From Flavobacteriaceae bacterium (GTDB lineage: Bacteria; Bacteroidota; Bacteroidia; Flavobacteriales; Flavobacteriaceae): DNA of 64,000 bases. Position 1 is the first letter of the stretch. The number at the start of each line of letters is the position of its first letter. The position numbers and the translations under genes were made by a program. Under the pieces are notes generated by a model. It was given only the letters and a program-made list of their open reading frames with translations. It had not been told where the DNA came from and did not search any database. Of this stretch, positions 1-8,404 are shown in pieces. The stretch covers positions 1 through 64,000 of the forward strand of contig JAQWIL010000017.1 of the NCBI GenBank assembly GCA_029248885.1, given 5' to 3'.

Positions 1-134
1 ATGATAAGTTCTACAGTATCCAAAGAGTCTGCACCCAAATCGTTCGTAAAACTTGCTTCAGAAACGACTTCGTTTTCATCCACACCTAATTTATCTACGA
101 TTATGGCTTTTACACGTGATGCAATATCAGACAT
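1..134 (-). CDS. acpP: Acyl carrier protein, 3' part cut by window edge
   Basis: The first 44 codons of an acyl carrier protein read leftward off the window. ACP carries growing fatty-acyl chains in the cytosol on a 4'-phosphopantetheine arm. The protein starts [11 protein letters not shown] and contains the attachment motif [10 protein letters not shown], whose Ser receives the arm. The C-terminal helices lie outside the window. It is divergent from purN, with a Bacteroidota-type -7 box TATTTTTG about 28 bases upstream of its ATG. Assignment is secure from the DSL motif and the N-terminal pattern; only the length cannot be checked. Confidence 0.95.
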   Translation of the reverse strand, partial: MSDIASRVKAIIVDKLGVDENEVVSEASFTNDLGADSLDTVELI

Positions 135-161
135 ATAAGAAGTTTTAATGTTAGTTGGGGG

Positions 162-169
162 CAAAAATA
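162..169 (-). promoter_or_regulatory. Promoter -7 box for acpP
   Basis: TATTTTTG on the minus strand matches the Bacteroidota -7 consensus TAnnTTTG and points at acpP. The -33 element is not clear. Confidence 0.5.
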
Positions 170-264
170 AGAAAACTTTGGCTCTAACAGCTCAATCTGA
201 ATAAAATCTTAGCGCTCTTGTAAAATTACACCCAGTTCTATTCTTATACCCATTTGAGAATCCG

Positions 265-272
265 TAAGTTTG
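265..272 (+). promoter_or_regulatory. Promoter -7 box for purN-rnhA
   Basis: TAAGTTTG is an exact TAnnTTTG match, 17 bases before the ATG at 290. Its position makes the in-frame ATG at 254 untranscribed, which decides the purN start. Confidence 0.6.
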
Positions 273-289
273 CATTGCGATTCACAACG

Positions 290-1333
290 ATGGTCAAACA
301 TCATAAAATTTTGATTTTTGCCTCTGGATCGGGATCAAATGCCGAGCAAATTATTCGTCACTTTTTACCCCATTCCAGTGTAGAAGTCTTGGGGGTTTAT
401 TCCAACAACCCTTCGGCTTTTGTTTTAGAACGAGCCAAACAACTGGGCATTCCAACCCATGTTTTTAATCGCGAACAGTTTAACAATCCAGAAGATTTGT
501 TGAAAGACTTGCAAGCCCAACTACCAGACCTTATTGTCCTTGCTGGCTTTTTATGGAAAGTACCCTCTCATATTATTGACGCCTTTCCCAACAAGATCAT
601 CAATATTCACCCCGCTTTATTGCCCAAATATGGCGGCAAAGGGATGTATGGCCACCATGTTCATCAAGCGGTGATTGATGCAAAAGAAACGGAAAGCGGA
701 ATAAGTATTCACTATGTCAACAGTCAGTATGACAAAGGAGCGGTTATTTTTCAAGCCAAAACCTCGATTGACCCAGAAGAGACCCCGGATAGCCTAGCGC
801 AAAAAATTCATAAACTTGAACACAAACACTTCTCGGAAGAAATTGAAAAACTACTTCTTCCAGTGGGTAAACAAGTCAATCTGTACACTGATGGCGCAGC
901 AAGTGGGAATCCAGGGCCCGGGGGCTATGGCCTGATCTTAGAGTGGGAGGGGACACCTTATCAGAAGACTTATTCTCAAGGCTTTATTTACACAACCAAC
1001 AACAGAATGGAGCTAAGAGCCGTCATCAAAGGCCTACAACTACTTAAAAAAGCACCTCTTGACGTTGTTGTGTACACAGACTCGAAGTACATCAGTGAGG
1101 CGGTTGATAAAAAATGGGTTTTTGACTGGGAAAAAAAAGGGTTCAAAAACAAAAAAAACGCAGATCTTTGGATTGAATTTTTGGAAGTTTTTCGCAAACA
1201 CAACGTGAGAATGGAATGGATTAAGGGACACAACCACCACCCCCAAAACGAATACTGTGATAAGATGGCAGTAAAGGCATCTAAACAACCCGAGAGTCAC
1301 ATTGAAGATATCGGATACCAGAATAAAGATTAG
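290..1333 (+). CDS. purN: Phosphoribosylglycinamide formyltransferase fused in frame to ribonuclease HI
   Basis: One uninterrupted 347-codon frame encodes two enzymes. Residues 1-190 are PurN, which transfers a formyl group from 10-formyl-THF to GAR in purine synthesis: GSGSNAE phosphate loop, INIHPALLP with catalytic Asn and His, and YDKG with the catalytic Asp. From about residue 192 the protein is RNase HI, which cuts RNA in RNA-DNA hybrids: YTDGAASGNPG, NNRMELRAV, YTDSKY and the final Asp in NEYCDKMA, so all four acidic residues are present. The linker LLLPVGKQV is very short. Codon 192 is GTG (863-865), which could be a separate rnhA start inside the frame. The upstream ATG at 254 was rejected because the -7 box lies beyond it. 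PfkB follows three bases after the stop. Confidence 0.9.
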   Translation: MVKHHKILIFASGSGSNAEQIIRHFLPHSSVEVLGVYSNNPSAFVLERAKQLGIPTHVFNREQFNNPEDLLKDLQAQLPDLIVLAGFLWKVPSHIIDAFPNKIINIHPALLPKYGGKGMYGHHVHQAVIDAKETESGISIHYVNSQYDKGAVIFQAKTSIDPEETPDSLAQKIHKLEHKHFSEEIEKLLLPVGKQVNLYTDGAASGNPGPGGYGLILEWEGTPYQKTYSQGFIYTTNNRMELRAVIKGLQLLKKAPLDVVVYTDSKYISEAVDKKWVFDWEKKGFKNKKNADLWIEFLEVFRKHNVRMEWIKGHNHHPQNEYCDKMAVKASKQPESHIEDIGYQNKD

Positions 1334-1336
1334 AAA

Positions 1337-2263
1337 ATGGCAGAAAACAAAGTATTAATAGTAGGAACCATGGCTTTTGATGAAGTTGAAACCCCAACAG
1401 GATCAAGTGGAAAAATCATAGCTGGCTCTGCGACATACATTGCCCTAGCAACATCTTTTTTTGATGTGGAAAGCGCCATTGTTTCGATAGTAGGGCGAGA
1501 CTTTCCCCAAGACTATCTCAAAGAGCTAAGCAAAAGAAACATCAATTTGGAAGGGGTGGAGACTGACAACTCGGGGGACACTTTTTATTGGAAAGGGCGT
1601 TATCACAAAAACCTGAATCGACGCGACACCTTGGTTACGGACTTAAACACCCTTGCCAATTTCAATCCGATAGTGCCCGATGACTTTAAAGATGCGGAGG
1701 TTGCTTTGTTGGGCAATTTGCACCCAGGCATTCAACTGTCGGTTCTTGACCAAATCAACACCGATAAAACAACAATTATTCTCGATACCATGAACTACTG
1801 GATCGAGAGGACTTGGGACGAATTGGTACAGGTGGTCGCTAAGACAGACATCATTGCCATTAATGACGAGGAGGCATTTCAAATGACAAACGCAACCGAT
1901 ATATTGTCAGCAGCACAGAAAATCAGCGATATGGGCCCGAGCTATGTAATTATCAAAAAAGGAGAACACGGCGCATTGTTGTACCATAACAATCAAACGT
2001 TCTTAGCGCCTGCAGCAATCTTAGATAATGTTGTTGACCCAACAGGAGCAGGAGATTCTTTTGCTGGGGGTTTGGCGGGGTTTTTGGCCAGCCAGCCAAA
2101 GCTTGATTTTGAAACGATGAAAACGGCCATGGTATATGGCTCTTCTGTCGCTTCGTTTTGTGTAACAGACTTTGGGACAAAGTCGATTACAAACACAACC
2201 TTATCTCAAATCACAGAAAGAGTTGAGCAGCTAAAGGCACTCGTTCATTTTGAAACCCCTTGA
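1337..2263 (+). CDS. PfkB-family carbohydrate/nucleoside kinase
   Basis: A 308-residue cytosolic kinase of the ribokinase/PfkB family, which phosphorylates sugars or nucleosides with ATP. The signature DPTGAGDSFAGG near residue 235 carries the anion hole and the catalytic Asp, and the N-terminal substrate region has GSATYIAL. Substrate cannot be read from sequence. It lies three bases after the purN-rnhA stop and shortly before a PurF-like gene, so a link with nucleotide or PRPP metabolism is plausible but inferred. Length is normal for the family. Confidence 0.85.
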   Translation: MAENKVLIVGTMAFDEVETPTGSSGKIIAGSATYIALATSFFDVESAIVSIVGRDFPQDYLKELSKRNINLEGVETDNSGDTFYWKGRYHKNLNRRDTLVTDLNTLANFNPIVPDDFKDAEVALLGNLHPGIQLSVLDQINTDKTTIILDTMNYWIERTWDELVQVVAKTDIIAINDEEAFQMTNATDILSAAQKISDMGPSYVIIKKGEHGALLYHNNQTFLAPAAILDNVVDPTGAGDSFAGGLAGFLASQPKLDFETMKTAMVYGSSVASFCVTDFGTKSITNTTLSQITERVEQLKALVHFETP

Positions 2264-2307
2264 AATAAAAAACCAAAATGAAGACAAAACAAGGCAAACA
2301 AATTTTT

Positions 2308-2315
2308 TATTTTTA
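2308..2315 (+). promoter_or_regulatory. Promoter -7 box for the PurF-like gene
   Basis: TATTTTTA (TAnnTTTR) ends five bases before the ATG at 2321, so the transcript would start at or next to the start codon. Confidence 0.4.
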
Positions 2316-2320
2316 CCACA

Positions 2321-4216
2321 ATGAGCGATTCGATTAAACACGAATGTGGCATAGCACTTCTTCGGCTATTAAAACCACTGCAATATTATCAGGAAAAATA
2401 CGGCAGTTTATTTTTTGGGATTTACAAAATGTATTTAATGCTTGAGAAGCAGCACAATCGCGGGCAAGATGGTGCGGGCTTTGCGAGCATCAAATTCGAC
2501 ATGAACCCCGGAGACAGTTTTATGAGCCGTGTTCGGTCTTCTGAAAACCAACCCATTCAAGATATTTTTTCAACGATAAACAGTGAACTAAACGATGTTT
2601 TTCGAGAACTGGAAAAAAACAACTTGACCGACCTTGAAATCAAACAAGCATACCCTTATTTGGGGGAATTGATGATGGGCCATCTGCGATACGGTACATT
2701 TGGAAACAATGGAATTGGCAGTGTACACCCATTTTTGCGCCAAAACAATTGGATGCATCGAAACCTTGTGTTGGCGGGAAACTTCAATTTGACTAATGTC
2801 AACGAGCTCTTTGACAACTTGGTCACCCTTGGTCAGCACCCAAAGGTAAAAGCAGACACCGTCACGGTGATGGAAAAAATAGGGCACTTTTTAGATGACG
2901 AAGTCACCAAAGAATACAAAAAACTCAAAAAACAAGGATTTTCCAAGCAAGAAGCATCGCCAATCATTGCAGAAAACCTAAAGGTTGCAAAAATCCTGAA
3001 AAAAGCCACCAAAAATTTTGATGGGGGCTATGTGATTAGTGGGATGCTTGGGCATGGAGATGCATTTTTGATGCGTGATCCAAACGGGATCCGCCCGGCG
3101 TATTATTTTCAGAATGACGAATTTGTTGTTGCTGCATCCGAACGACCTGCGATTCAAACGGTTTTTAATGTGCCTTTTGAAGACATCAAAGAGGTTTTAC
3201 CCGGTCATTCTCTTATTATCAAAAAGAGTGGTAAAACTTCAATGAAAGAAATTTTACCACCTGGAGACCTAAAAGCATGCTCTTTTGAACGCATATATTT
3301 TTCGAGAGGAAATGATGCAGAGATTTATAATGAAAGAAAAGCATTGGGGAAATATCTTTTCCCAAAAGTGCGAAAGGCGATCGACGACGATTTTAAAAAC
3401 ACGGTGTTTTCGTACATTCCAAATACCGCAGAAACAGCTTTTTATGGACTTGTTGAGACGGTACAAGCTCATTTAAAAAAACAAGCACTAGACTCCTTAA
3501 AATTAAAAACCAACCCCACAGAGGCAGACCTAGAAAAGATACTAAACTGTAGCCCTCGAACGGAAAAAGTGATTCTGAAAGATGTAAAGCTTCGAACATT
3601 TATTACTGAGGACAGTAGCCGAGATGACTTGGTTGCCCATGTCTATGACGTTACTTATAAAACAGTAAAACCGACAGACAACCTGATTGTTATCGACGAC
3701 AGTATCGTTCGTGGGACAACACTAAAGAAAAGTATCTTAAAAATTCTCGACAGATTGTCTCCAAAAAAGATCGTGGTGGTTTCAAGCGCACCACAAATTC
3801 GATATCCAGATTGCTATGGAATCGATATGGCGCGACTCGAAGACCTCATCGCTTTTCAGGCCATGCTTGTCTTGGTGAAAGACAACGATAAAGAGGCGAT
3901 GTTGGAAACGGTCTATGAGGCGGCTAAAGCGGAAATGAAAAAACCAGACGCTGAGGCAACAAATGTTGTCAATGCATTATACGAAGCATTTTCGACAGAA
4001 CAGCTATCCAAAAAAATAGCGGAACTTGTTAAGGAAGATGGGATTCGGAGTGAAGTTGACGTGATTTTTCAAGATGTTGAGAAGCTGCACCAAGCGTGTC
4101 CTAAAAATTTGGGAGATTGGTATTTTACAGGGAATTACCCTACGCCAGGCGGCAATCGTGTTGCAAATCAGGCGTTTATCAATTTTATGGAAGGCAACAA
4201 GCAGCGTGCATATTAG
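2321..4216 (+). CDS. purF: Amidophosphoribosyltransferase family protein (PurF-like)
   Basis: A 631-residue protein with an N-terminal class II glutamine amidotransferase domain and a phosphoribosyltransferase domain. PurF makes phosphoribosylamine from PRPP and glutamine, the first purine step. Seen: Cys9 after a short propeptide (KHECGIAL), NRGQDGAGF, GHLRYGTFG, DPNGIRP and the PRPP loop VIDDSIVRGTT. It is longer than the usual 470-510 residues, with extra sequence in the PRT half and at the C terminus. Many flavobacteria carry this long form in addition to a shorter classical PurF, so it may be a paralogue with a modified role. It is followed by the duplicated repeat region. Confidence 0.8.
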   Translation: MSDSIKHECGIALLRLLKPLQYYQEKYGSLFFGIYKMYLMLEKQHNRGQDGAGFASIKFDMNPGDSFMSRVRSSENQPIQDIFSTINSELNDVFRELEKNNLTDLEIKQAYPYLGELMMGHLRYGTFGNNGIGSVHPFLRQNNWMHRNLVLAGNFNLTNVNELFDNLVTLGQHPKVKADTVTVMEKIGHFLDDEVTKEYKKLKKQGFSKQEASPIIAENLKVAKILKKATKNFDGGYVISGMLGHGDAFLMRDPNGIRPAYYFQNDEFVVAASERPAIQTVFNVPFEDIKEVLPGHSLIIKKSGKTSMKEILPPGDLKACSFERIYFSRGNDAEIYNERKALGKYLFPKVRKAIDDDFKNTVFSYIPNTAETAFYGLVETVQAHLKKQALDSLKLKTNPTEADLEKILNCSPRTEKVILKDVKLRTFITEDSSRDDLVAHVYDVTYKTVKPTDNLIVIDDSIVRGTTLKKSILKILDRLSPKKIVVVSSAPQIRYPDCYGIDMARLEDLIAFQAMLVLVKDNDKEAMLETVYEAAKAEMKKPDAEATNVVNALYEAFSTEQLSKKIAELVKEDGIRSEVDVIFQDVEKLHQACPKNLGDWYFTGNYPTPGGNRVANQAFINFMEGNKQRAY

Positions 4217-4274
4217 AAAAAAGAGAAAAAGATTTAAATTTTTTCTAGAAAAACGTTCAGGTTTCCAAAAAAGA

Positions 4275-4365
4275 TGTATTTTAGCAAAGCCATAACATAA
4301 GTAGGTTAAGTTCATGGTAAGATTTGGGGCAAAAAAGGAGGAGTCTTTCCTCCTTTTTTATTTTA
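4275..4365 (+). ncRNA. Candidate small RNA unit, copy 1 of a tandem duplication
   Basis: A 91-base unit identical to 4447-4537 apart from one base (4279/4451). It opens with a -7-like box TATTTTAG (4277-4284), continues with about 45 unstructured bases and ends in a strong hairpin (4331-4342 paired with 4348-4359, AAAAAAGGAGGA / TCCTCCTTTTTT) followed by a U-rich tail. A second hairpin with nine Ts follows at 4377-4398. The expected transcript is about 70 nt, starting near 4288. No convincing reading frame: ATG at 4314 runs straight through the terminator. The role is unknown; promoter and terminator are seen, transcription is inferred. Confidence 0.5.
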
Positions 4366-4376
4366 TATATATTTGG

Positions 4377-4398
4377 GAGCGTTTCGCTCTTTTTTTTT
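4377..4398 (+). terminator. Second intrinsic terminator after copy 1
   Basis: GAGCG-TTT-CGCTC followed by nine Ts, a rho-independent terminator reading rightward. Confidence 0.7.
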
Positions 4399-4446
4399 CG
4401 CCAACAATAAATTTTTTTCAAAAAACCTTTCGTTTAAAAAAAATAG

Positions 4447-4537
4447 TGTACTTTAGCAAAGCCATAACATAAGTAGGTTAAGTTCATGGTAAGATTTGGG
4501 GCAAAAAAGGAGGAGTCTTTCCTCCTTTTTTATTTTA
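4447..4537 (+). ncRNA. Candidate small RNA unit, copy 2 of a tandem duplication
   Basis: Second copy, 172 bases downstream of the first. The -7-like box is TACTTTAG (4449-4456). Bases 4452-4537 are identical to 4280-4365, including the GGAGGA/TCCTCC terminator hairpin at 4503-4531. The upstream 25 bases are also recognisably similar to those of copy 1 but have diverged, and the trailing second hairpin differs in sequence. Selection therefore seems to act on the 86-base core. The function is unknown. Confidence 0.5.
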
Positions 4538-4543
4538 CAAAAA

Positions 4544-4564
4544 AAAGGAGCGAAAAGCTCCTTT
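4544..4564. terminator. Bidirectional terminator between the repeat unit and sodA
   Basis: AAAGGAGC-GAAAA-GCTCCTTT with a long T run on the minus-strand side. It ends sodA from the right and also follows the second small-RNA unit. Confidence 0.75.
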
Positions 4565-4593
4565 GTTATTTTACCAACATCCGTTTGGATTAT

Positions 4594-5199
4594 TTACTTG
4601 GCTTCCTCAAAATGGTTTGCAACCACTTCCCAATCAATGACGTTAAAAAAAGCATCTATATAGTCGGGTCTGCGGTTTTGGTAGTTGAGGTAATAGGCGT
4701 GCTCCCAAACGTCAAGGCCTAGGATCGGCACCCCATCACACGCAACACCAGGCATAAGAGGGTTGTCCTGATTCGCGGTTGAGCAAACCTCTAAACGCCC
4801 ACCCTTATGAACACACAACCAAGCCCATCCGGAGCCAAATTGTGTTGCGGCAGCGGCACTAAAAGCAGTTTTAAACTCATCAAAGGAACCAAACGAATTG
4901 CGAATCGCGTCTGCTAAATCACCTGAAAGAGCCTTTGGGATGGGGCTCATCACGTTCCAAAACAGACAATGATTATAAAATCCACCACCATTGTTACGAA
5001 CAGCGCCATTGCTCATATCTAGGTTTTGAAGGATATCCTCAATAGACTGTCCTTCAAGGGGTGTGCCAGCAATAGCTGCATTGAGTTTGGCAGTATAGCC
5101 AGCGTGATGCTTGGTGTGGTGAATCTCCATGGTTCGCGCATCGATGTGCGGTTCCAAGGAGTCATACGAATATGAAAGTTGAGGAAGTTCGAAAGACAT
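4594..5199 (-). CDS. sodA: Superoxide dismutase, manganese type
   Basis: A 201-residue Fe/Mn superoxide dismutase that disproportionates superoxide to peroxide and oxygen in the cytosol. Metal-ligand regions are visible: HHTKHHAGY near residue 27, NHCLFW near 78, and LDVWEHAYY with the Asp and His ligands near 163-167. NNGGGFYNH together with STANQDNPL (Gln in the second-shell position used by Mn enzymes) points to the Mn rather than the Fe subtype; cambialistic activity is possible. There is no signal peptide. It is divergent from the AddA-like gene, with its own -7 box at 5223-5230. Confidence 0.93.
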   Translation of the reverse strand: MSFELPQLSYSYDSLEPHIDARTMEIHHTKHHAGYTAKLNAAIAGTPLEGQSIEDILQNLDMSNGAVRNNGGGFYNHCLFWNVMSPIPKALSGDLADAIRNSFGSFDEFKTAFSAAAATQFGSGWAWLCVHKGGRLEVCSTANQDNPLMPGVACDGVPILGLDVWEHAYYLNYQNRRPDYIDAFFNVIDWEVVANHFEEAK

Positions 5200-5222
5200 A
5201 ATTTTTTATTTGTGATGAACGG

Positions 5223-5230
5223 CAAATTTA
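5223..5230 (-). promoter_or_regulatory. Promoter -7 box for sodA
   Basis: TAAATTTG on the minus strand with a TTG 19 bases upstream matches the Bacteroidota TTG-N19-TAnnTTTG pattern. The leader before the sodA ATG is about 20 bases. Confidence 0.6.
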
Positions 5231-5267
5231 TGTAATATTAAGCAATTGACAAGATGGCCAAAATCCG

Positions 5268-8200
5268 TTGAAACAAAAACCGAACTCATCCTTTCTTATC
5301 TACGACGCCTCTGCAGGCTCAGGAAAGACCTATGCCCTTGTGCGATATTATTTATTGACGGTTTTAAAGACAGACAATCCAGAAAAATACCAGTCAATTT
5401 TAGCCATAACATTCACAAACAAAGCGGCGAAAGAAATGAAGACGCGTGTTTTGACGCAGTTGGAAGAATTTTCGTCAGTACAGATTCTACTTGAGCCAAC
5501 AGAACTTTTTTTAGAAATTGTTGCGTTATGTGGGACAACAAAGCAAACAATACAACAACGCGCGACGAAAACCCTATCCCACCTTCTTCAGCATTACGGT
5601 CACTTTTCGATTACGACCATTGACAGTTTGACCCATCAAATCGTGCGCACATTTTCAAGAGACTTGGGGCTGAGCGCTACCTTTGAATTGATGCTGGAAA
5701 CAGACCAATTTCTAGAACAAGCCGTAGATTTTTTAATAGAACAAACAGGAGAAAATAAACAACAAACAAAAATCCTGACCGATTTTGTGATTCAAAAGGC
5801 CAAAGACAACCGATCGTGGGACATTGCTTATGATCTAAACAATATCGCATCGCTGGTTTATAATGAAAACCATTATGAGCAGCTTCGTAAAACGAGCAAC
5901 AAAACGTGGACAGACTTTCTGCAGTTACAAAAACAAATTCAAACCCATAAAGCAAATGCGATTGAAGCCATTAACAACCAATCAAAATCTTTATATGACA
6001 AGATCATCGGCTTAAACATTGATGGGGCATCGTTTTCCCACAGAGAACTTCTCAATCAATTGGAGAAAGGACAGTCTGAAAACCCAAACTCGATTCCAAG
6101 CAATCGATTGCTGAGTCAAAATGAAAACCAACAACTGTTAAAAAAATCTGCTAGTCAGCACGAACAAAACGCCCTGAGTCGTTTGCAAAGCGACATCGAT
6201 GAATGGATTGATAAGGTTGCTCATCAACAAAAGAAACAAACCCTTCTGAACCTTATCGAAAAACAGCGCGTTCCGTTTTCTACTCTTCATGCGATTTATC
6301 AAACCACACAAGAGCTACAAGAGAAGCAAGACAGAAGACTGCTAAGGGGTTTTAATCCCTTGATTTTTGAAACCATAAACGGGATGCCAACGCCATTTAT
6401 TTACGAACGCCTTGGTGTCAAGTACACAAACTTTTATATTGACGAGTTTCAGGACACTTCGGTTTTACAATGGAAAAATCTCATTCCACTATTGGAAAAT
6501 GCCACGGCAACTACAGACAGCACGATACTTTTGGTTGGGGATGCCAAACAATCGATATATCGTTGGCGCGGAGGTTACCCCGAGCAGTTTATGCAACTCA
6601 CCAAAGGAGATACGCCTTTTTCCATTTCTCCAGAAGTCATTAAATTACCGAGAAACTACAGAAGCCAAGATACAATTGTAACGACAAACAATGCTTTTTT
6701 CAAACAGGCAGCGACAAAATTAACAAGGCCAGACTATCAAAACTTATTTATAGAGGGAGCGAATCAGGAAACCAATGACAAACCAGGAGGGGCAGTGACT
6801 TTTACATTTATTGAGGGAAACACACTGGACGAGCGCGAACCAAATTATCTCGAAGCCCTACACCAACAAATTATCGATTGTGAAAGCCGTGACTACAAGC
6901 GCAACGAAATTTGCGTTTTGGTACGCACACGCAATCAAGGGGTTTTGGTTACCGAATATTTAGCTCAGCAAAAGATCGATGTGATCTCTGCAGAAACGCT
7001 ACTCCTTTCCCAAAGCACAACGGTCAATGTATTGTTGAGCTGGATCCAACTGCGATCCAATCCAACGGATGAAGTATCTCGGAAAGGGATTTTAGATTAT
7101 TTTCGGACTGACGAAAAAGACTCTTATGATTGGGATCGATCAGGACTAAAAAAACCGATCAATGATTTCGTCGATCAGATCAACAACGATAAACACGCGT
7201 TTTCTTTTGAACGATTCACTAAAGCGAATCTCTATGAAGCGGTAGAATACACAATCGACGCTTTTGGAATGACAGCAGACCTTTGCCCATACCTTTCAGG
7301 GTTTTTAGAGGAAATCACAGAATACACAAAGAGTAAAGCCAGTAGCGACAATGAGTTTTTATCACACTGGGAAGAAGTGAAAGGCCGTCGCTCGATCCGG
7401 TTAACTTCAAAAAACAACGCGGTTGAAGTGATGACTATTCACAAAGCCAAAGGCCTTGAGTTTCCAATAGTGATTTTTCCTTTTGCCGAAACAAAAATTT
7501 ACTCTGCCCAGCCTTCAACACATTGGCTCGATGTATCACAGAGTGAATTTGCAGGCTTTTCTTCTCTGCTCGTCGGATTGAACAAAGACTTTTCAGAAAC
7601 CAGTGATGAAAATCAAGCGATCTATGAGGCAGCTAGAGAAACCCAAGCGTTGGATGCGCTCAACACCCTTTATGTTGCCATGACTCGACCCGAAAAGGAG
7701 TTGCATATCGTTAGTTACGACCCGAAAAAATCATCGAATACGTATGCAGATTTATTTGTAGAGTTTGTCAACACAAACGATTTACCACAGTGGGGAGATC
7801 ATCAATACATAAGCGGTGACCTTTCCATAAACAAAGCCAGCTCACCCCCAGATCAACTTACAAAAACAGCAAAATGGATTGTAAACCCGAACGTTGATGC
7901 CACATTTCGAAAAAGCAATCCGTTTGGAAGCCAAGACAAAAACAACGCGGTTGATTTTGGCTATGTGTTCCATGAAATCATGGCTCGTATTTATGTAAAA
8001 ACAGATGTTGAAGAGGCGGTACAATTTGCTCATGGTCAAGGGCATATAGGAATAGACCAGCTCGATCAGCTTCAAAATGTAATTGACGAACTTGTTCACC
8101 ACACAGAAATGGAGAACTTTTTTAACCCCAATAACGCCCAATACAACGAAAGAACCCTTTTACGCCCTAACGGCTCGCCATTGCGACCAGATTGCTTTGT

Positions 8201-8375
8201 AGTGCTTCCAAATAAAGCGGTTGCTATCCTAGATTATAAGACGGGAAAGCCCAGACCAGAACACAAAGACCAACTCCTTGAATACTCTTCTTTTTTCGAG
8301 AAATTAGGGTATCAAATTACCCAAAAAACGATAGTTTATGTTGACCAAAAAGTCTCATTGCAACATATTTACTAA
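5268..8375 (+). CDS. AddA/RecB-like UvrD-family helicase-nuclease
   Basis: A 1035-residue double-strand-break processing enzyme. An SF1A helicase core carries Walker A ASAGSGKT (residues 14-21), Walker B YIDEFQDTS (about 389), motif III LLVGDAKQSIYRWRGG, motif IV LPRNYRSQ, motif V MTIHKAKGLEFP (about 722) and motif VI LYVAMTRPEKEL. A C-terminal PD-(D/E)XK nuclease signature AILDYKTGK lies near residue 985. With the AddB-like gene 1.5 kb downstream it should form an AddAB-type complex that resects DNA ends for RecA. The start is TTG, chosen because it puts the P-loop at the expected distance; no ATG is available in frame before the P-loop. Confidence 0.88.
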   Translation: MKQKPNSSFLIYDASAGSGKTYALVRYYLLTVLKTDNPEKYQSILAITFTNKAAKEMKTRVLTQLEEFSSVQILLEPTELFLEIVALCGTTKQTIQQRATKTLSHLLQHYGHFSITTIDSLTHQIVRTFSRDLGLSATFELMLETDQFLEQAVDFLIEQTGENKQQTKILTDFVIQKAKDNRSWDIAYDLNNIASLVYNENHYEQLRKTSNKTWTDFLQLQKQIQTHKANAIEAINNQSKSLYDKIIGLNIDGASFSHRELLNQLEKGQSENPNSIPSNRLLSQNENQQLLKKSASQHEQNALSRLQSDIDEWIDKVAHQQKKQTLLNLIEKQRVPFSTLHAIYQTTQELQEKQDRRLLRGFNPLIFETINGMPTPFIYERLGVKYTNFYIDEFQDTSVLQWKNLIPLLENATATTDSTILLVGDAKQSIYRWRGGYPEQFMQLTKGDTPFSISPEVIKLPRNYRSQDTIVTTNNAFFKQAATKLTRPDYQNLFIEGANQETNDKPGGAVTFTFIEGNTLDEREPNYLEALHQQIIDCESRDYKRNEICVLVRTRNQGVLVTEYLAQQKIDVISAETLLLSQSTTVNVLLSWIQLRSNPTDEVSRKGILDYFRTDEKDSYDWDRSGLKKPINDFVDQINNDKHAFSFERFTKANLYEAVEYTIDAFGMTADLCPYLSGFLEEITEYTKSKASSDNEFLSHWEEVKGRRSIRLTSKNNAVEVMTIHKAKGLEFPIVIFPFAETKIYSAQPSTHWLDVSQSEFAGFSSLLVGLNKDFSETSDENQAIYEAARETQALDALNTLYVAMTRPEKELHIVSYDPKKSSNTYADLFVEFVNTNDLPQWGDHQYISGDLSINKASSPPDQLTKTAKWIVNPNVDATFRKSNPFGSQDKNNAVDFGYVFHEIMARIYVKTDVEEAVQFAHGQGHIGIDQLDQLQNVIDELVHHTEMENFFNPNNAQYNERTLLRPNGSPLRPDCFVVLPNKAVAILDYKTGKPRPEHKDQLLEYSSFFEKLGYQITQKTIVYVDQKVSLQHIY

Positions 8376-8380
8376 TTTTG
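8373..8380 (+). promoter_or_regulatory. Promoter -7 box for the OmpA-family gene
   Basis: TAATTTTG overlaps the stop codon of the helicase gene and lies 24 bases before the ATG at 8405. Confidence 0.5.
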
Positions 8381-8404
8381 CAGCGAAACTAATCAAAGAA
8401 AAGA

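Noticed and set aside
4486-4722. Open frame of 78 codons starting in the second repeat unit
   Set aside because: It runs through two terminator hairpins and into the 3' end of sodA on the other strand; no homology pattern.
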